Below, one piece after another: positions 47,284-56,947 of a stretch of 64,000 nucleotides of DNA; the stretch's first letter is position 1; each line of letters begins with the position of its first letter. The notes under the pieces are model-generated. The model made no database searches. It was not told the DNA's origin and saw only the letters and a list, made by a program, of their open reading frames with translations. This stretch comes from Vagococcus allomyrinae (GTDB taxonomy: Bacteria; Bacillota; Bacilli; Lactobacillales; Vagococcaceae). The DNA lies in contig NZ_JAEEGA010000001.1 of the NCBI RefSeq assembly GCF_017829975.1, forward strand, positions 434,001-498,000. The letters run 5' to 3'. Made by a program: the position numbers and the translations under genes.

Positions 47284-48165
47284 CTAATCGTGAGCAGGCA
47301 ACCAGTGTTCGAGCAGGCCAAGATAGGCGTGTGTTTCTTCAACAAATGGCATGTGACGACTTTGGGCAAACAATTCCCAGCGAGCGTTGGGAATCAGGTC
47401 TTGCATTGTTTTGGCAATTAATGGTGTCGACAGATCATCCGTTCCGCTTGTAATAAGTGTTGGAATGGATAAATCTGGTAATTTATGGCGATAATCCCAG
47501 CCTTTAAGTGTGCCCTTCGGGTAAAATTCATTGGGCCCCCACGCAGTAACATAGGCTTCACGTCCAGAAGCTTTCTTTCGTCTCAGTGGTTCTGGAGAAT
47601 CAGCTGTGACAGGGGCAGCTGAGTGGCGCAACATCAAGTGTTCATTGGCGGCTAAATAATCTGGCTCAGTAAAATTATCGTTAGCGATGGCTCGCCGAAT
47701 GGCCTGTTGCTGATCTTCTGGTAAAAGTCGAATTAGCCGCATCTGTTCTTGAGCCCAAAGATCTGCAGAAGGTAAGGTGCTGGATAATATCAGGCTGTTT
47801 ATGCCTTCAGGTTGCTGATCGCATAGATATTGGATAGCTAACATCCCACCCCAAGATTGTCCTAGCAAGTGAATATCGCGTAAGTCAAGATGTTCTCTCA
47901 GAGCCATTAATTCCTTGACCCACGTCTCAGCTGTCCATAAGTCTGGTCGAGAGGGGGTAGCAGACCGACCGCAGCCTAGCTGATCGTACATCACCAGAGC
48001 CCGTCCATCTGCTGCAAGTGGATCCAATAATTCAAAATAATTATGGGCAGAGCCTGGTCCGCCATGTAAGAGGACCAGTGGTTTTTGCTCATTTTTTAAA
48101 TCACCGATTACTCGGTAATAAGTTTGATAGCCGCAATAAGGCATGTAGCCTTCTGTAAGTTGCAT
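47284..48165 (-). CDS. pip: Proline iminopeptidase
   Basis: The 293-residue alpha/beta hydrolase has the HGGPGSAHNYF oxyanion motif, nucleophile Ser in GQSWGG, Asp in SGTDDLSTP and His in SRHMPFVEE. These mark proline iminopeptidases, which remove N-terminal proline from peptides. Start follows AGGAGG. It is a single gene. Confidence 0.9.
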   Translation of the reverse strand: MQLTEGYMPYCGYQTYYRVIGDLKNEQKPLVLLHGGPGSAHNYFELLDPLAADGRALVMYDQLGCGRSATPSRPDLWTAETWVKELMALREHLDLRDIHLLGQSWGGMLAIQYLCDQQPEGINSLILSSTLPSADLWAQEQMRLIRLLPEDQQQAIRRAIANDNFTEPDYLAANEHLMLRHSAAPVTADSPEPLRRKKASGREAYVTAWGPNEFYPKGTLKGWDYRHKLPDLSIPTLITSGTDDLSTPLIAKTMQDLIPNARWELFAQSRHMPFVEETHAYLGLLEHWLPAHD

Positions 48166-48310
48166 GTTAAAGCCTCCTTGAGTTGTCTGTTTCGGGCTTA
48201 TTATATCACAGGAACAGAGAGTTCTTGAAAAAGATCTGATGAGGGGATTGAACAGAAGGCTACTATTTATGACAGTTTAGGGATTAAAAAAAGATTTGAA
48301 GGGAAATAGG

Positions 48311-48338
48311 TTGGCAATTGGTCAGAATAGTTTATAAT
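48311..48338 (+). promoter_or_regulatory. Promoter of the DUF1846 gene
   Basis: TTGGCA (48311-48316) and TATAAT (48333-48338) are 16 bp apart, 45 bp upstream of the start codon. Confidence 0.7.
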
Positions 48339-48382
48339 AGATAAAGGTAAAAATGAAAAGAAGACTTATCGGAGGTCCTGAC

Positions 48383-49891
48383 ATGAAGAAACTTGGGTTT
48401 GATCCACAGATATACATTGAAGAACAATCAAAGTATATTCTTGAACGAGTGAATGATTACGACAAATTGTATCTTGAATTTGGCGGTAAATTAATTGGCG
48501 ATAAGCATGCTAAGCGTGTTCTACCAGGATTTGATGAGGACGCCAAAATTAAACTGTTGCAGCGTTTGAAAGATCAAGCGGAAATTATTATCTGTGTGTA
48601 CGCTGGCGATATTGAACGCAATAAAATTCGTGGCGATTATGGCATTACGTATGATATGGAAATTTTACGTCTGATCGATGAATTAAGAGAATACGAGCTA
48701 GCTGTTAACAGTGTGGTGATTACGCGATACAATGGGCAACCGTCGACCAAACTTTTCATTAATAAATTAGAGCGTCGGGATATTAAAGTCTATAAGCATA
48801 GTGCAATTGAAGATTATCCTGCTAATATTGATAAAATCGTCAGTCCAGAAGGATTTGGTCGCAATGAGTATATTCCGACAACTAAACCGATAGTGGTCGT
48901 AACGGCACCTGGAGCTGGTAGCGGTAAATTAGCCACCTGTCTAAATCAGTTGTATCATGAAAACTTACAAGGGCGAAGCGCTGATTATTCTAAGTTTGAA
49001 ACTTTTCCAGTTTGGAATGTGCCGTTGAAACACCCACTTAATATTGCGTATGAAGCGGCGACAGTTGATTTAAAAGATGTCAACATGATCGATTCTTTCC
49101 ACTATGAAAAATACAAAAAAGTGGCCGTGAATTATAATCGTGATATTGAAACATTCCCTGTTATTAAGCGGATCATTGAGCGAATTACCGGCAAAGAGTC
49201 TGTCTTTCAATCGCCGACTGATATGGGGGTTAATCGGGTTGGTTTTGGAATTATCGATGACGAGGTGGTTCAAGAAGCCTCTAAACAAGAAATAATTCGA
49301 CGCTATTTTGCAACGGAAAACGACTTTAAAAAGGGCGTTGTTGAGGAAGAAATTTTGAATCGGATGAAGTTGATTATGGAAGAGTTGGAGCTAAAACAAG
49401 AAGATCGTGTCCCGGTTGCACCTGCTCGGAAGTACGCTGAAAAACATCGAGATAGCACGGATAACAGTGAGTTGCCAGCCGTTATCGCTTTCGAGTTAAC
49501 AGATGACCAGGTTATCACGGGACGAACAAGTAATTTAATGGATTCTTGTTCGGCGGCCATTTTAAACTCGATTAAAACCTTAGCGAATATTTCAGATGAC
49601 ATATTATTGCTGTCTCCTGTTATTCTTGAGACCATTCAAAAATTAAAAGTCAACGATTTAAACAGTCGTCTAACGGCTTTAAACGCCAACGAAGTATTGA
49701 TTGCGCTAGCGATCAGCGCTGTCACTAATCCGACTGCTCAGTTGGCATACGAGCAATTGTCTCGCTTAGAAGGGGTGCAGGCTCATTCAACTGTCATGCT
49801 CAATAAAGACGATGAACAGACGTTGCGTAAATTGGGAATTGATGTCTCTTGTGACCCTGTTTATCCATCAGAAAATTTATATTATTTGTAA
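48383..49891 (+). CDS. DUF1846 family protein
   Basis: The 502-residue cytosolic protein matches DUF1846: [22 protein letters not shown] near the N-terminus, RGDYGITYD, and a P-loop-like [19 protein letters not shown] around residue 180, followed by [22 protein letters not shown]. Family structures suggest a nucleotide-binding and aminoacyl-ligase-like fold, but no reaction is known. The start at 48383 follows GGAGG. Confidence 0.9.
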   Translation: MKKLGFDPQIYIEEQSKYILERVNDYDKLYLEFGGKLIGDKHAKRVLPGFDEDAKIKLLQRLKDQAEIIICVYAGDIERNKIRGDYGITYDMEILRLIDELREYELAVNSVVITRYNGQPSTKLFINKLERRDIKVYKHSAIEDYPANIDKIVSPEGFGRNEYIPTTKPIVVVTAPGAGSGKLATCLNQLYHENLQGRSADYSKFETFPVWNVPLKHPLNIAYEAATVDLKDVNMIDSFHYEKYKKVAVNYNRDIETFPVIKRIIERITGKESVFQSPTDMGVNRVGFGIIDDEVVQEASKQEIIRRYFATENDFKKGVVEEEILNRMKLIMEELELKQEDRVPVAPARKYAEKHRDSTDNSELPAVIAFELTDDQVITGRTSNLMDSCSAAILNSIKTLANISDDILLLSPVILETIQKLKVNDLNSRLTALNANEVLIALAISAVTNPTAQLAYEQLSRLEGVQAHSTVMLNKDDEQTLRKLGIDVSCDPVYPSENLYYL

Positions 49892-49896
49892 TGCAG

Positions 49897-49937
49897 AGAG
49901 AACTTACTGATGATCATCAGTAAGTTCTCTTTTTTTG
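49897..49937. terminator. Terminator, perfect 34-bp palindrome
   Basis: AGAGAACTTACTGATGA and its exact complement TCATCAGTAAGTTCTCT meet with no spacer, followed by seven T. Repeat copy C starts immediately after. Confidence 0.88.
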
Positions 49938-49938
49938 C

Positions 49939-50205
49939 TTTATAGGAAAGTATAAAACTTTCTCTATATCGTAGTTTGGATCCAGCTTCACGAGGCAACC
50001 CTACGCTTCGCTTAACTATTTTGCTATTTTTCTTTCAGGGCTGACTTCGATGTCCCTTGCTTCTAATTGCTGCCGTTATTCTTACGAATTTATTCGTTAG
50101 AGTTAAGGGACACTTCGTTCTCATCAAATGCTAAGTGCTAAAGCACTAAGCTTTGAAGGACGAAGTAAAGCAATAAGAGCAACGGCAACGCCTCGTTCAG
50201 CTTTG
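49939..50205 (-). repeat. Dispersed intergenic repeat, copy C (about 267 bp)
   Basis: Read on the minus strand it starts AAAGCTGAACGAGGCGTTGCC and ends GCGTAGGGTTGCCTCGTGAAG, CTGGATCCAAACTACGATA, TAGAGAAAGTTTTATACTTTCC. It shares the whole right end with copy A and both ends and interior blocks with copy B. It fills most of the 463-bp gap before the next gene; no open frame is present. Confidence 0.78.
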
Positions 50206-50354
50206 CTTATCTAAATTAAATGAGAATGTGGTAAGAATATAGTAAAAAGCTCCTATTATCATCTCTATTGTTTTATGATTAATAGCAACTAGTGTTTAAT
50301 TGATAATAGCTGGTTATGGATAATCTGATCAATGAATAATAGGAGATGAAAAGA

Positions 50355-50855
50355 ATGAAGAAAGCTAGTATGGTGATGAGTTTGCTTGCAATCTGCTCTG
50401 GGATGTTACTGTTTAGCGCTGATAGAGCAGAGGCGTCCAAGGACGTGTCTAAGCTAAATCAAGGCGTGAGAATGGAACGCCTCCAAATCAAATTGGATGC
50501 TATCCGTCAAAAAGCAGGCCAAGAAGTCAAGGAAAGAGTGGCTGAAAAAATCAAAATACAAGCAGTAAAAGTGGCAGAACAACAAGCAGCGGCTGAAAAA
50601 GCTGAGCAAAATCGAATGTAGCAGGCCCAAATGGAGCAAGAGAAGCAGGCTGTAGCTGAACCAGTGATTCCTGAGCAAGTCGAGTCGATTGATCCGGCAC
50701 CGACCCTTGAGGCAACAACAGGTGCGAGTCAGAGTGGTCGGGAAATTGGTGAGCGAAATCGTGAATATGGGCAGCAATTAAGTGATCCGAATTTAAGCCA
50801 AGGGGAGCGCCAAGCCATCATTCAAGAAAAAAAAGAGTACAATCGCAATCGCTGA
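50355..50855 (+). pseudogene. Secreted charged-repeat protein interrupted by an amber codon
   Basis: The start ATG 50355 follows AGGAG by 9 nt and encodes a signal peptide ending about ADRAEAS. The mature part is helical and rich in Lys, Glu, Gln and Ala, likely a coiled coil. A TAG at 50619-50621 interrupts the frame, which then resumes in phase (QAQMEQEKQAVAEP) to a TGA at 50855, 167 codons in total. TAG followed by CAG suggests a CAG-to-TAG change in a CAG-rich stretch. It could be a null allele, a readthrough product or a sequence error. The family is unknown; a lipoprotein gene follows 17 bp later. Confidence 0.7.
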
Positions 50856-50872
50856 TAGACAGGAGAGAAGTG

Positions 50873-51514
50873 ATGAAGAAGGCACAGTTAGGAATCGTGA
50901 TTAGCTTATTATTTGTGTTAGTCGGGTGTAAGAAACCGGTAGCTGCCAAGGATGCGACGACTGAATTGGTTAATGGCATAATTTATGGCAAAGACCCTAA
51001 GAAGCTTAAGGAAAGTTTCGTTTTGGACTGGGAGGTTGCTGATGACGACACGCAACCGAAGAGGCTTGTGAGGGAGTTAAAAGAGCGCTTTGAATTTGGT
51101 GAGGAGTACGACGCCCAATTGGCTTTGTTATCAGAGAGACTGGTCAGTAATTTAAATCAAATGACTTCTTTTGAGGTGACCGTTATTGAAGAAACTGCCA
51201 AAATCGCTAAAGTAGAACTGGCAGTTATAGGGCTAGAGGAGTTGGATGATCAACAGTTAAGTGGCATGATTGAGTCGCAGTTGGAGCCGGAATTGGCTGA
51301 TATTACAGCCGAAACTAGTGAGGCTCAGATCGATCAACTGGTTAATGAGATCAGCATTAAAACTCTGTTTTTACTGGCGGAAAATCAAGAGACCAAAGGT
51401 GATGTTACGAAGGTTACCCTTGACTTAATAGCAGCGAGAGACGAGCGGGGAAAGTGGGTAATTCAAAATAAGGATCGGTTTATCAGAGACTTAATGACTG
51501 CTTTTAGTTATTGA
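50873..51514 (+). CDS. Lipoprotein of unknown function
   Basis: The 213-residue protein has a lipoprotein signal (LLFVLVGCKKP, Cys at about 19) and an acidic helical mature part with the repeated positions typical of DUF5105-like enterococcal lipoproteins (not verified). The start ATG 50873 follows AGGAGAGAAGTG; a GTG at 50870 is adjacent. It is probably co-transcribed with the preceding interrupted gene. Confidence 0.65.
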   Translation: MKKAQLGIVISLLFVLVGCKKPVAAKDATTELVNGIIYGKDPKKLKESFVLDWEVADDDTQPKRLVRELKERFEFGEEYDAQLALLSERLVSNLNQMTSFEVTVIEETAKIAKVELAVIGLEELDDQQLSGMIESQLEPELADITAETSEAQIDQLVNEISIKTLFLLAENQETKGDVTKVTLDLIAARDERGKWVIQNKDRFIRDLMTAFSY

Positions 51515-51527
51515 GTTTGAAAAAATG

Positions 51528-51571
51528 AAACGCTTAGGTTGCTCATGGTGGATGAGTTCCTAAGCGTTTTT
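51528..51571. terminator. Terminator after the lipoprotein gene
   Basis: AAACGCTTAGG and CCTAAGCGTTTTT form the outer stem; CTCAT and ATGAG form a second helix within the loop. It serves both directions. Confidence 0.82.
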
Positions 51572-52157
51572 GTTTAGAGCCAACCAATCGGAAGCAAGTG
51601 AGCTGGAGAAAATACTTTGACATCGTTTGGCTGATTGTCGAAATAACAGGAGATATCTTGTTTAAGCGTGTCTTCATTGCTAGAGGAATACAGATAATAA
51701 GTAGCAGTAGTAAGGCGAATAATCGGCTTGAGGGCTTATGTTGAATTCCCTTGTTTAAGACACTACTGATTCCCCAGAAAAGTGTCCAAGCTAAGATTAA
51801 GACGTTAAACAAACTTATTTTGCGACTTGACAGGGTGGTGTAGTATGCTAACGTTCTATCATTATCCCTTTGGGGTGTTAGTTCGATCAAATCAGGATCA
51901 TCCATGTAATAATAAAAAAGTGCTAGTTTTGATTTGACGATTTTTTTGGTGAATAATAAATGAAAAAAATTATTTTGCTCAAATGAGATATCTGGTGTCG
52001 CTAAATCAAGTGAAACACGAATCGGTCCAGTTGGTGCTTCCTTAAACTGATAAAAAGGGCCATGTTTTTGACTGACAAGCCAGCCGTTAGCCGCTTTTCG
52101 ATTTAAATACGCTTCTTCTTTTATGATGTTTAAGTGATTGAGGTATATGCCTAACAT
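51543..52157 (-). CDS. DUF2812-like membrane protein
   Basis: The 204-residue protein has a soluble N-terminal domain (about 1-110) with EEAYLNRKAANGWLVSQKHGPFYQF, the DUF2812 pattern, and two membrane helices (about 114-135 and 145-162). Proteins of this kind are often paired with PadR regulators, as here (1-bp overlap). The final 40 residues read through the terminator and look unusual; the stop lies within the terminator hairpin at 51543. Confidence 0.65.
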   Translation of the reverse strand: MLGIYLNHLNIIKEEAYLNRKAANGWLVSQKHGPFYQFKEAPTGPIRVSLDLATPDISFEQNNFFHLLFTKKIVKSKLALFYYYMDDPDLIELTPQRDNDRTLAYYTTLSSRKISLFNVLILAWTLFWGISSVLNKGIQHKPSSRLFALLLLLIICIPLAMKTRLNKISPVISTISQTMSKYFLQLTCFRLVGSKQKRLGTHPP

Positions 52158-52471
52158 CAGCGTCCCTCCTCTATTAAGTGACTAAGTTCTTGGATTCTCC
52201 GACATTCTATTTTTAATATTGTGTTACCTAGTTCAGTTAAGTGATAGATCTTACGTTGATTGTCTTCTTGAACTGTAACGAGCTTGTCTCGTTCCATGCG
52301 GGATAAGGTGCCGTATAAAGTCCCGTTAGCCAAAACGATGCGATTATGAGTTACTTTTTTTGTATAGGCCATGATTAGATAACCGTGTTTTGGTTCTTGT
52401 AAACTAGATAGAATTAGAAAAGCCGTTTCCGTCATTGGCACGTATTTGTTTATTAGGTCGTCCAGTGGCAT
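52157..52471 (-). CDS. PadR-family transcriptional regulator
   Basis: The 104-residue winged-helix protein has LILSSLQEPKHGYLIMAY and LANGTLYGTLSRMERDKLVTV, the PadR DNA-binding signature. Start follows AAGGAGG. It heads a two-gene unit with the DUF2812-like gene and is divergent from the ABC exporter at 52622, which is a plausible target. Confidence 0.88.
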   Translation of the reverse strand: MPLDDLINKYVPMTETAFLILSSLQEPKHGYLIMAYTKKVTHNRIVLANGTLYGTLSRMERDKLVTVQEDNQRKIYHLTELGNTILKIECRRIQELSHLIEEGR

Positions 52472-52621
52472 TTACTCACCTCCTTTTATTATGTCGCGAA
52501 ACGACAAATTGATAATTAACTAGCGATCCTAAAATGAGCGACAAGATGTGAAAAAAGTGTTGTTTTTCTTTACATTGCTCGTTTTTTTTGATTAACTAAT
52601 AAGTTAGGGAGGCGTATTTAA

Positions 52622-54337
52622 ATGTTAAAAAGATTTATTAGTTATTACAAGCCCTATAAAGGGCTGTTCATTTTAGATTTCAGTTGTGCCATTATTGCGG
52701 GAGCCTTAGAATTAGCATTTCCAATCGTTGTCAATCAAGTCATTGATAAAATCATGCCAAAAAATGATTGGAATTTAATTATTACCGCGTGTTTGTCTTT
52801 ATTGTTTTTTTATGCGGTCAATACGGGGCTGCAATATGTGGTGGTCACGTTTGGTCATATGTTGGGCGTTAACATGGAGACCGATATGCGTCGGGATTTG
52901 TATGCTCACTTACAACGTCAACCATTCGGCTATTATGACAATCAAAAGACTGGGGAATTAATGAGTCGGTTAACCACGGATTTGTTTGAGATATCTGAGG
53001 TTGCTCACCATGGACCAGAAGATATTTTTATCACGGTTATGACACTTGTTGGGTCATTTTTAATCATGTTAAACACCCATGTGAAGCTGGCGATTGCAAC
53101 AGCTATTTTAGTTCCTTTTATCACCATTGCACTGGTGTATTTTAACAAGAAAATGACGCGAGTTAACACTGATATCTACCATAATCTGGGAGAGTTTAAT
53201 GCTGGGATTGAAGCCTCTGTTAGTGGCATTCGAGTGGTTCAGGCCTTTGCTAATGAGGAGCATGAAGCTTCTCGTTTCGAAACATTGAATCAAAACTATC
53301 GCCAGTCTAAGTTGAAGTTTTATAAGGTGATGGGCGTGAGCTCCGCCTACAATTATTTGTTGATTCGCTTGATCAATCTATTTGTTCTTTTCTTTGGCGC
53401 GTATTACGTGATCAACGGGGAGCTCACCAATGGTCAGTTTGTGGCTTTCATTCTGCTATCGAATGTCTTTGTGCGGCCGATTGAGAAGGTGAATAATATG
53501 ATTGAGAGCTATCCAAAGGGAATTGCCGGATTTAAACGGTTTATCGAAGAAATTGACAAAGAACCCGCTATTCAAGATCGCCCCAATGCTCAAGTTGTTC
53601 ATGAGTTGAAAGGGGATATCTTATACGATAATGTTTCCTTTGCTTATGAAGACTCAACGAAAGTGTTGAATAATATTTCCTTAACGATCAAACCTGGTGA
53701 GACGGTGGCCTTTGTTGGTCCAAGTGGGTCTGGAAAAACGACGTTGTGTAACTTGCTACCGCGCTTTTATGACGTGACTTCTGGGAAAATTACGGTTGAT
53801 GGCATTGATATTCGTGATATGACCTTAAATTCTTTAAGAGATCAAATTGGAATTGTCCAGCAAGATGTATTTTTATTCCCAGGAACTTTACGAGAAAATG
53901 TGGCCTATGGCAAACTAGAGGCAACTGAAGGTGAGATTTTAAAAGCGGTCAAATTGTCTCACTTGGAAAAAGTGATTGATAGTTTGCCAGAAGGGCTAGA
54001 CACGATTGTTGGAGAACGTGGTGTTAAATTATCTGGAGGACAAAAACAACGAGTGGCGATCGCCCGCATGTTCTTAAAAAATCCACCAATCTTAATTTTA
54101 GATGAAGCGACTTCTGCGTTGGATACAGAGACAGAGCAGGTTATTCAAGAGTCATTATTCTCTTTATCAGAAGGCCGTACAACGTTGATTATCGCTCACC
54201 GTTTGGCGACGATTAAACATGCAACACGAATTGTTGTGGTTAATGAGCAGGGAATTGTTGAAGAAGGAACCCATGAAAGTTTAATGTCTTTAGGCAATGT
54301 GTATAAAAACTTGTATGATGCTCAGTTTAGAGAGTAG
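52622..54337 (+). CDS. ABC exporter, fused membrane and ATPase domains
   Basis: The 571-residue half-transporter has six membrane helices (about 15-310) and a nucleotide-binding domain with Walker A GPSGSGKTT, signature LSGGQKQR, Walker B ILILDEATSALD and the switch His in IAHRLATI. It would act as a homodimer in the MsbA/LmrA class, exporting lipids, drugs or peptides. Start follows GGGAGG. Confidence 0.9.
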   Translation: MLKRFISYYKPYKGLFILDFSCAIIAGALELAFPIVVNQVIDKIMPKNDWNLIITACLSLLFFYAVNTGLQYVVVTFGHMLGVNMETDMRRDLYAHLQRQPFGYYDNQKTGELMSRLTTDLFEISEVAHHGPEDIFITVMTLVGSFLIMLNTHVKLAIATAILVPFITIALVYFNKKMTRVNTDIYHNLGEFNAGIEASVSGIRVVQAFANEEHEASRFETLNQNYRQSKLKFYKVMGVSSAYNYLLIRLINLFVLFFGAYYVINGELTNGQFVAFILLSNVFVRPIEKVNNMIESYPKGIAGFKRFIEEIDKEPAIQDRPNAQVVHELKGDILYDNVSFAYEDSTKVLNNISLTIKPGETVAFVGPSGSGKTTLCNLLPRFYDVTSGKITVDGIDIRDMTLNSLRDQIGIVQQDVFLFPGTLRENVAYGKLEATEGEILKAVKLSHLEKVIDSLPEGLDTIVGERGVKLSGGQKQRVAIARMFLKNPPILILDEATSALDTETEQVIQESLFSLSEGRTTLIIAHRLATIKHATRIVVVNEQGIVEEGTHESLMSLGNVYKNLYDAQFRE

Positions 54338-54412
54338 AAGTTAAGTTGTGACGAGTTTAGTTATCTCATATGTGGAAATAAACCGAAAATCACAGTTGTT
54401 AGTGCATCTTCT

Positions 54413-54441
54413 TTGGTGAAGTCTACTTTTGGTGTTATATT
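54413..54441 (+). promoter_or_regulatory. Promoter of the 72-residue gene
   Basis: TTGGTG (54413-54418) and TATATT (54436-54441) are 17 bp apart, 38 bp upstream of the start codon. Confidence 0.6.
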
Positions 54442-54478
54442 ATTATCAAAAGGTAGTTCAATTTAGGAGGAGTGAGCC

Positions 54479-54697
54479 ATGGGGAAGTTAGGGCGTAATG
54501 TGAGACAAGTAACTGGCGACATTCTAGCTGATGAGCCGAGAAGAAATGAGAGCTGTGAGGTGGTAGTTGGCGGCAAGATTCGTGCAACTGTTGAAGATAT
54601 GCAGCGACTCTCTTACTGTAACAAGGAGTCAGGTAGCGGGTTAGAACAGGTAAGTATCCGTTATTTTACCGATACCTCCTTTTTTAATCAAGGCTGA
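54479..54697 (+). CDS. Small orphan protein, 72 residues
   Basis: ATG follows the strong ribosome binding site TTAGGAGGAGTG, with its own promoter upstream and terminator downstream (54738), so it is an independently transcribed small gene. The product is hydrophilic, cytosolic, with two cysteines (about 26 and 47) and no recognised family. No function is proposed. Confidence 0.65.
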   Translation: MGKLGRNVRQVTGDILADEPRRNESCEVVVGGKIRATVEDMQRLSYCNKESGSGLEQVSIRYFTDTSFFNQG

Positions 54698-54737
54698 CCT
54701 TGGCAGAGGGTGGTTAAAGTAAGGGGCAAACAAAAAT

Positions 54738-54764
54738 GACGGGCATAAGGCTCGTCTTTTTTTT
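54738..54764 (+). terminator. Terminator after the 72-residue gene
   Basis: GACGGGC and GCTCGTC pair with one G-T wobble, followed by eight T. Confidence 0.8.
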
Positions 54765-54967
54765 AATTCTATTTGTTGTTTGAGGGAGTCAAGGCTGAAA
54801 TGCTTCACTTTTGATCAGTTGCGTTTGGACTATTTCGTGACAGAAGGCGATTTACCGAACTATTTTAGCGGATAGAAGGAGAATATTAAAGATATTTCCT
54901 AAATTTTGTGGTAAAATAAAGAATGAGATTTTTCGGGAAAAATTGTCAAAATGAAGGAGTTTATCGT

Positions 54968-56023
54968 ATGAGTAGAGAATACCATGTTGCAGTTGTTGGC
55001 GCGACCGGCGCAGTTGGGACTAAAATTATCGAGATGTTAGAAGGAAGTTCGTTGCCCATTAAGGCTATTAAGTTTCTTGCTTCCAAACGTTCTGCTGGCA
55101 AGCAATTGACATTTAAAGATCAACCTGTGATCATTCGGGAGCTAGTCGCAGAAGAGTTTGAAGGTGTCGATTTGGCAATCTTTAGCGCTGGAGGAGAACT
55201 ATCCAAAAAATTCGCACCAGAAGCTGTGAAGCGTGGTGTTGTTGTGATTGATAATACGAGTGCATTTAGGATGGATGAAAAGACACCCTTAGTTGTACCG
55301 GAGGTCAATGCTGACGCGCTACACCAGCATCAGGGGATTATTGCCAATCCAAATTGTTCTACCATTCAGATGATGGTGGCTTTGGAACCGATTCGTCAAA
55401 AAGTCGGTCTTGATCGTGTCATCGTGTCAACTTATCAAGCGGTTAGTGGAGCGGGAATGTCAGCCATCAAGGAATTGGAATCTCAATTAACGGATATGTT
55501 GGCTGGTAAGTCAGCTGATGACGTCACAGCGGCTATTTTACCTTGTGGTGGGGACAAAAAACATTACCCACTGGCTTTTAATGCTTTGCCGCAAATTGAT
55601 GTATTTGGTGAGGATGGTTATACGTTTGAAGAGTGGAAGATGGTCAATGAGACGAAAAAAATCATGTCTGATGATAGCATTAAGATATCCGTAACTTGCG
55701 TCCGTGTTCCGGTCTTATCAGGTCATTCAGAGTCTGTCTATCTCGAGGTGAAAGAGCCAACAGATGTGGCGACGATTCAAGCGTTGATGAATGAAGCGCC
55801 AGGCGTCGTACTACAAGATGACCCAGCCAATCAACTATACCCTCAAGCTTTGACTAGTATTGATAAAAAAGAAACGTTTGTGGGTCGTATCCGTCGTGAC
55901 TTGGATGTGGAGAATGGCTTTCACATGTGGATTGTCTCTGATAATTTACTGAAAGGTGCCGCTTGGAATTCTGTGCAAATTGCTGAGACGTTGCATCAGT
56001 TAGAGTTAGTTCGCGTGCCGTAA
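54968..56023 (+). CDS. asd: Aspartate-semialdehyde dehydrogenase
   Basis: The 351-residue enzyme has the NADP-binding VVGATGAVG at residues 8-17 and the catalytic Cys130 in NPNCSTIQM, with HSESVY-type substrate residues in the C-terminal half. It forms aspartate semialdehyde for lysine/diaminopimelate and threonine synthesis. The start at 54968 follows AAGGAG; a longer reading from 54923 has no site. It heads the asd-dapA-rnjB operon. Confidence 0.95.
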   Translation: MSREYHVAVVGATGAVGTKIIEMLEGSSLPIKAIKFLASKRSAGKQLTFKDQPVIIRELVAEEFEGVDLAIFSAGGELSKKFAPEAVKRGVVVIDNTSAFRMDEKTPLVVPEVNADALHQHQGIIANPNCSTIQMMVALEPIRQKVGLDRVIVSTYQAVSGAGMSAIKELESQLTDMLAGKSADDVTAAILPCGGDKKHYPLAFNALPQIDVFGEDGYTFEEWKMVNETKKIMSDDSIKISVTCVRVPVLSGHSESVYLEVKEPTDVATIQALMNEAPGVVLQDDPANQLYPQALTSIDKKETFVGRIRRDLDVENGFHMWIVSDNLLKGAAWNSVQIAETLHQLELVRVP

Positions 56024-56044
56024 AGCAAGATTGGGGGATTCAAC

Positions 56045-56917
56045 ATGGATTTAGGACAAGCTAGTATTTTAACTGCAATGGTGACGCCTTTTGATGATCA
56101 GGGTGCAGTTGATTATAAAAAATTACCGAATTTGATAGAGTATCTACTTGCTCATCATACGGAAGGATTAATCGTGTCAGGAACAACGGGTGAATCACCA
56201 ACCCTGAGTCAAGATGAAGCGTTAAGATTGTTTGCCGCAACGGTGGAGATTGTTGCTGGCCGCGTACCGATTATTTGTGGCGTAGGCAGTAACAACACAT
56301 ATGTCACTTGTGAATTTATAAAAAAAGTAGCAAAAATTGAGGGAGTTACAGCCGGTTTAGTCGTAGTCCCGTATTACAACAAACCAAACCAGGAAGGGCT
56401 TTACCAGCATTTTAAAGCTGTGGCGGAAGCCAGTGAGTTGCCAATCATGTTATACAATGTGCCGAGTCGGACCAGTGTGAACATGGAGGTAGCCACAACA
56501 TTACGCCTAGCAGCTTTACCAAATGTCATTGGCACCAAAGATTGTAGTGGTGCCGATGCCTTAGCCTTGATCAAAGCACATGCCCCTGACGACTTTCTGT
56601 TGTTCAGTGGTGATGATGCCATGGCCTTCACTGCTAAAACATTAGGCGCTCAGGGAATTATCTCTGTCGCTAGTCATGTGATTGGTGATGAGATGTTTGC
56701 CATGTATCAGCTGATTGAGCAAGGGGCATTAGCGGAAGCTAGTGCCATTCATGCCCAGTTATTGCCTAAAATGCAAGCTGTCTTTTCAGTGCCGTCACCG
56801 GCACCGATTAAAGCGATCCTAAATCATCGTGGCATAGATGTCGGTGGTTTGCGTTTACCTCTGGTTGCCTGTACTCCCACAGAAAAAGAAAATATTTTAA
56901 TGATACTGAATAAGTAA
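56045..56917 (+). CDS. dapA: 4-hydroxy-tetrahydrodipicolinate synthase
   Basis: The 290-residue class I aldolase has the catalytic Tyr in MLYNVPSRTSV and Lys in IGTKDCSGAD, and the SGTTGESPTLS motif of true DapA. It condenses pyruvate with aspartate semialdehyde. Following asd by 21 bp, it is clearly biosynthetic, unlike the paralogue at 22487. Confidence 0.95.
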   Translation: MDLGQASILTAMVTPFDDQGAVDYKKLPNLIEYLLAHHTEGLIVSGTTGESPTLSQDEALRLFAATVEIVAGRVPIICGVGSNNTYVTCEFIKKVAKIEGVTAGLVVVPYYNKPNQEGLYQHFKAVAEASELPIMLYNVPSRTSVNMEVATTLRLAALPNVIGTKDCSGADALALIKAHAPDDFLLFSGDDAMAFTAKTLGAQGIISVASHVIGDEMFAMYQLIEQGALAEASAIHAQLLPKMQAVFSVPSPAPIKAILNHRGIDVGGLRLPLVACTPTEKENILMILNK

Positions 56918-56947
56918 TCATTGGGAAGAACATATGAGGTGAAAGAT

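Noticed and set aside
51574-51720. A second reading frame in the C-terminal part of the DUF2812-like gene, ending just before the terminator
   Set aside because: The frame has no open extension upstream and would break the second membrane helix, which is well formed in the main frame, so a frameshift is not supported by the sequence alone.
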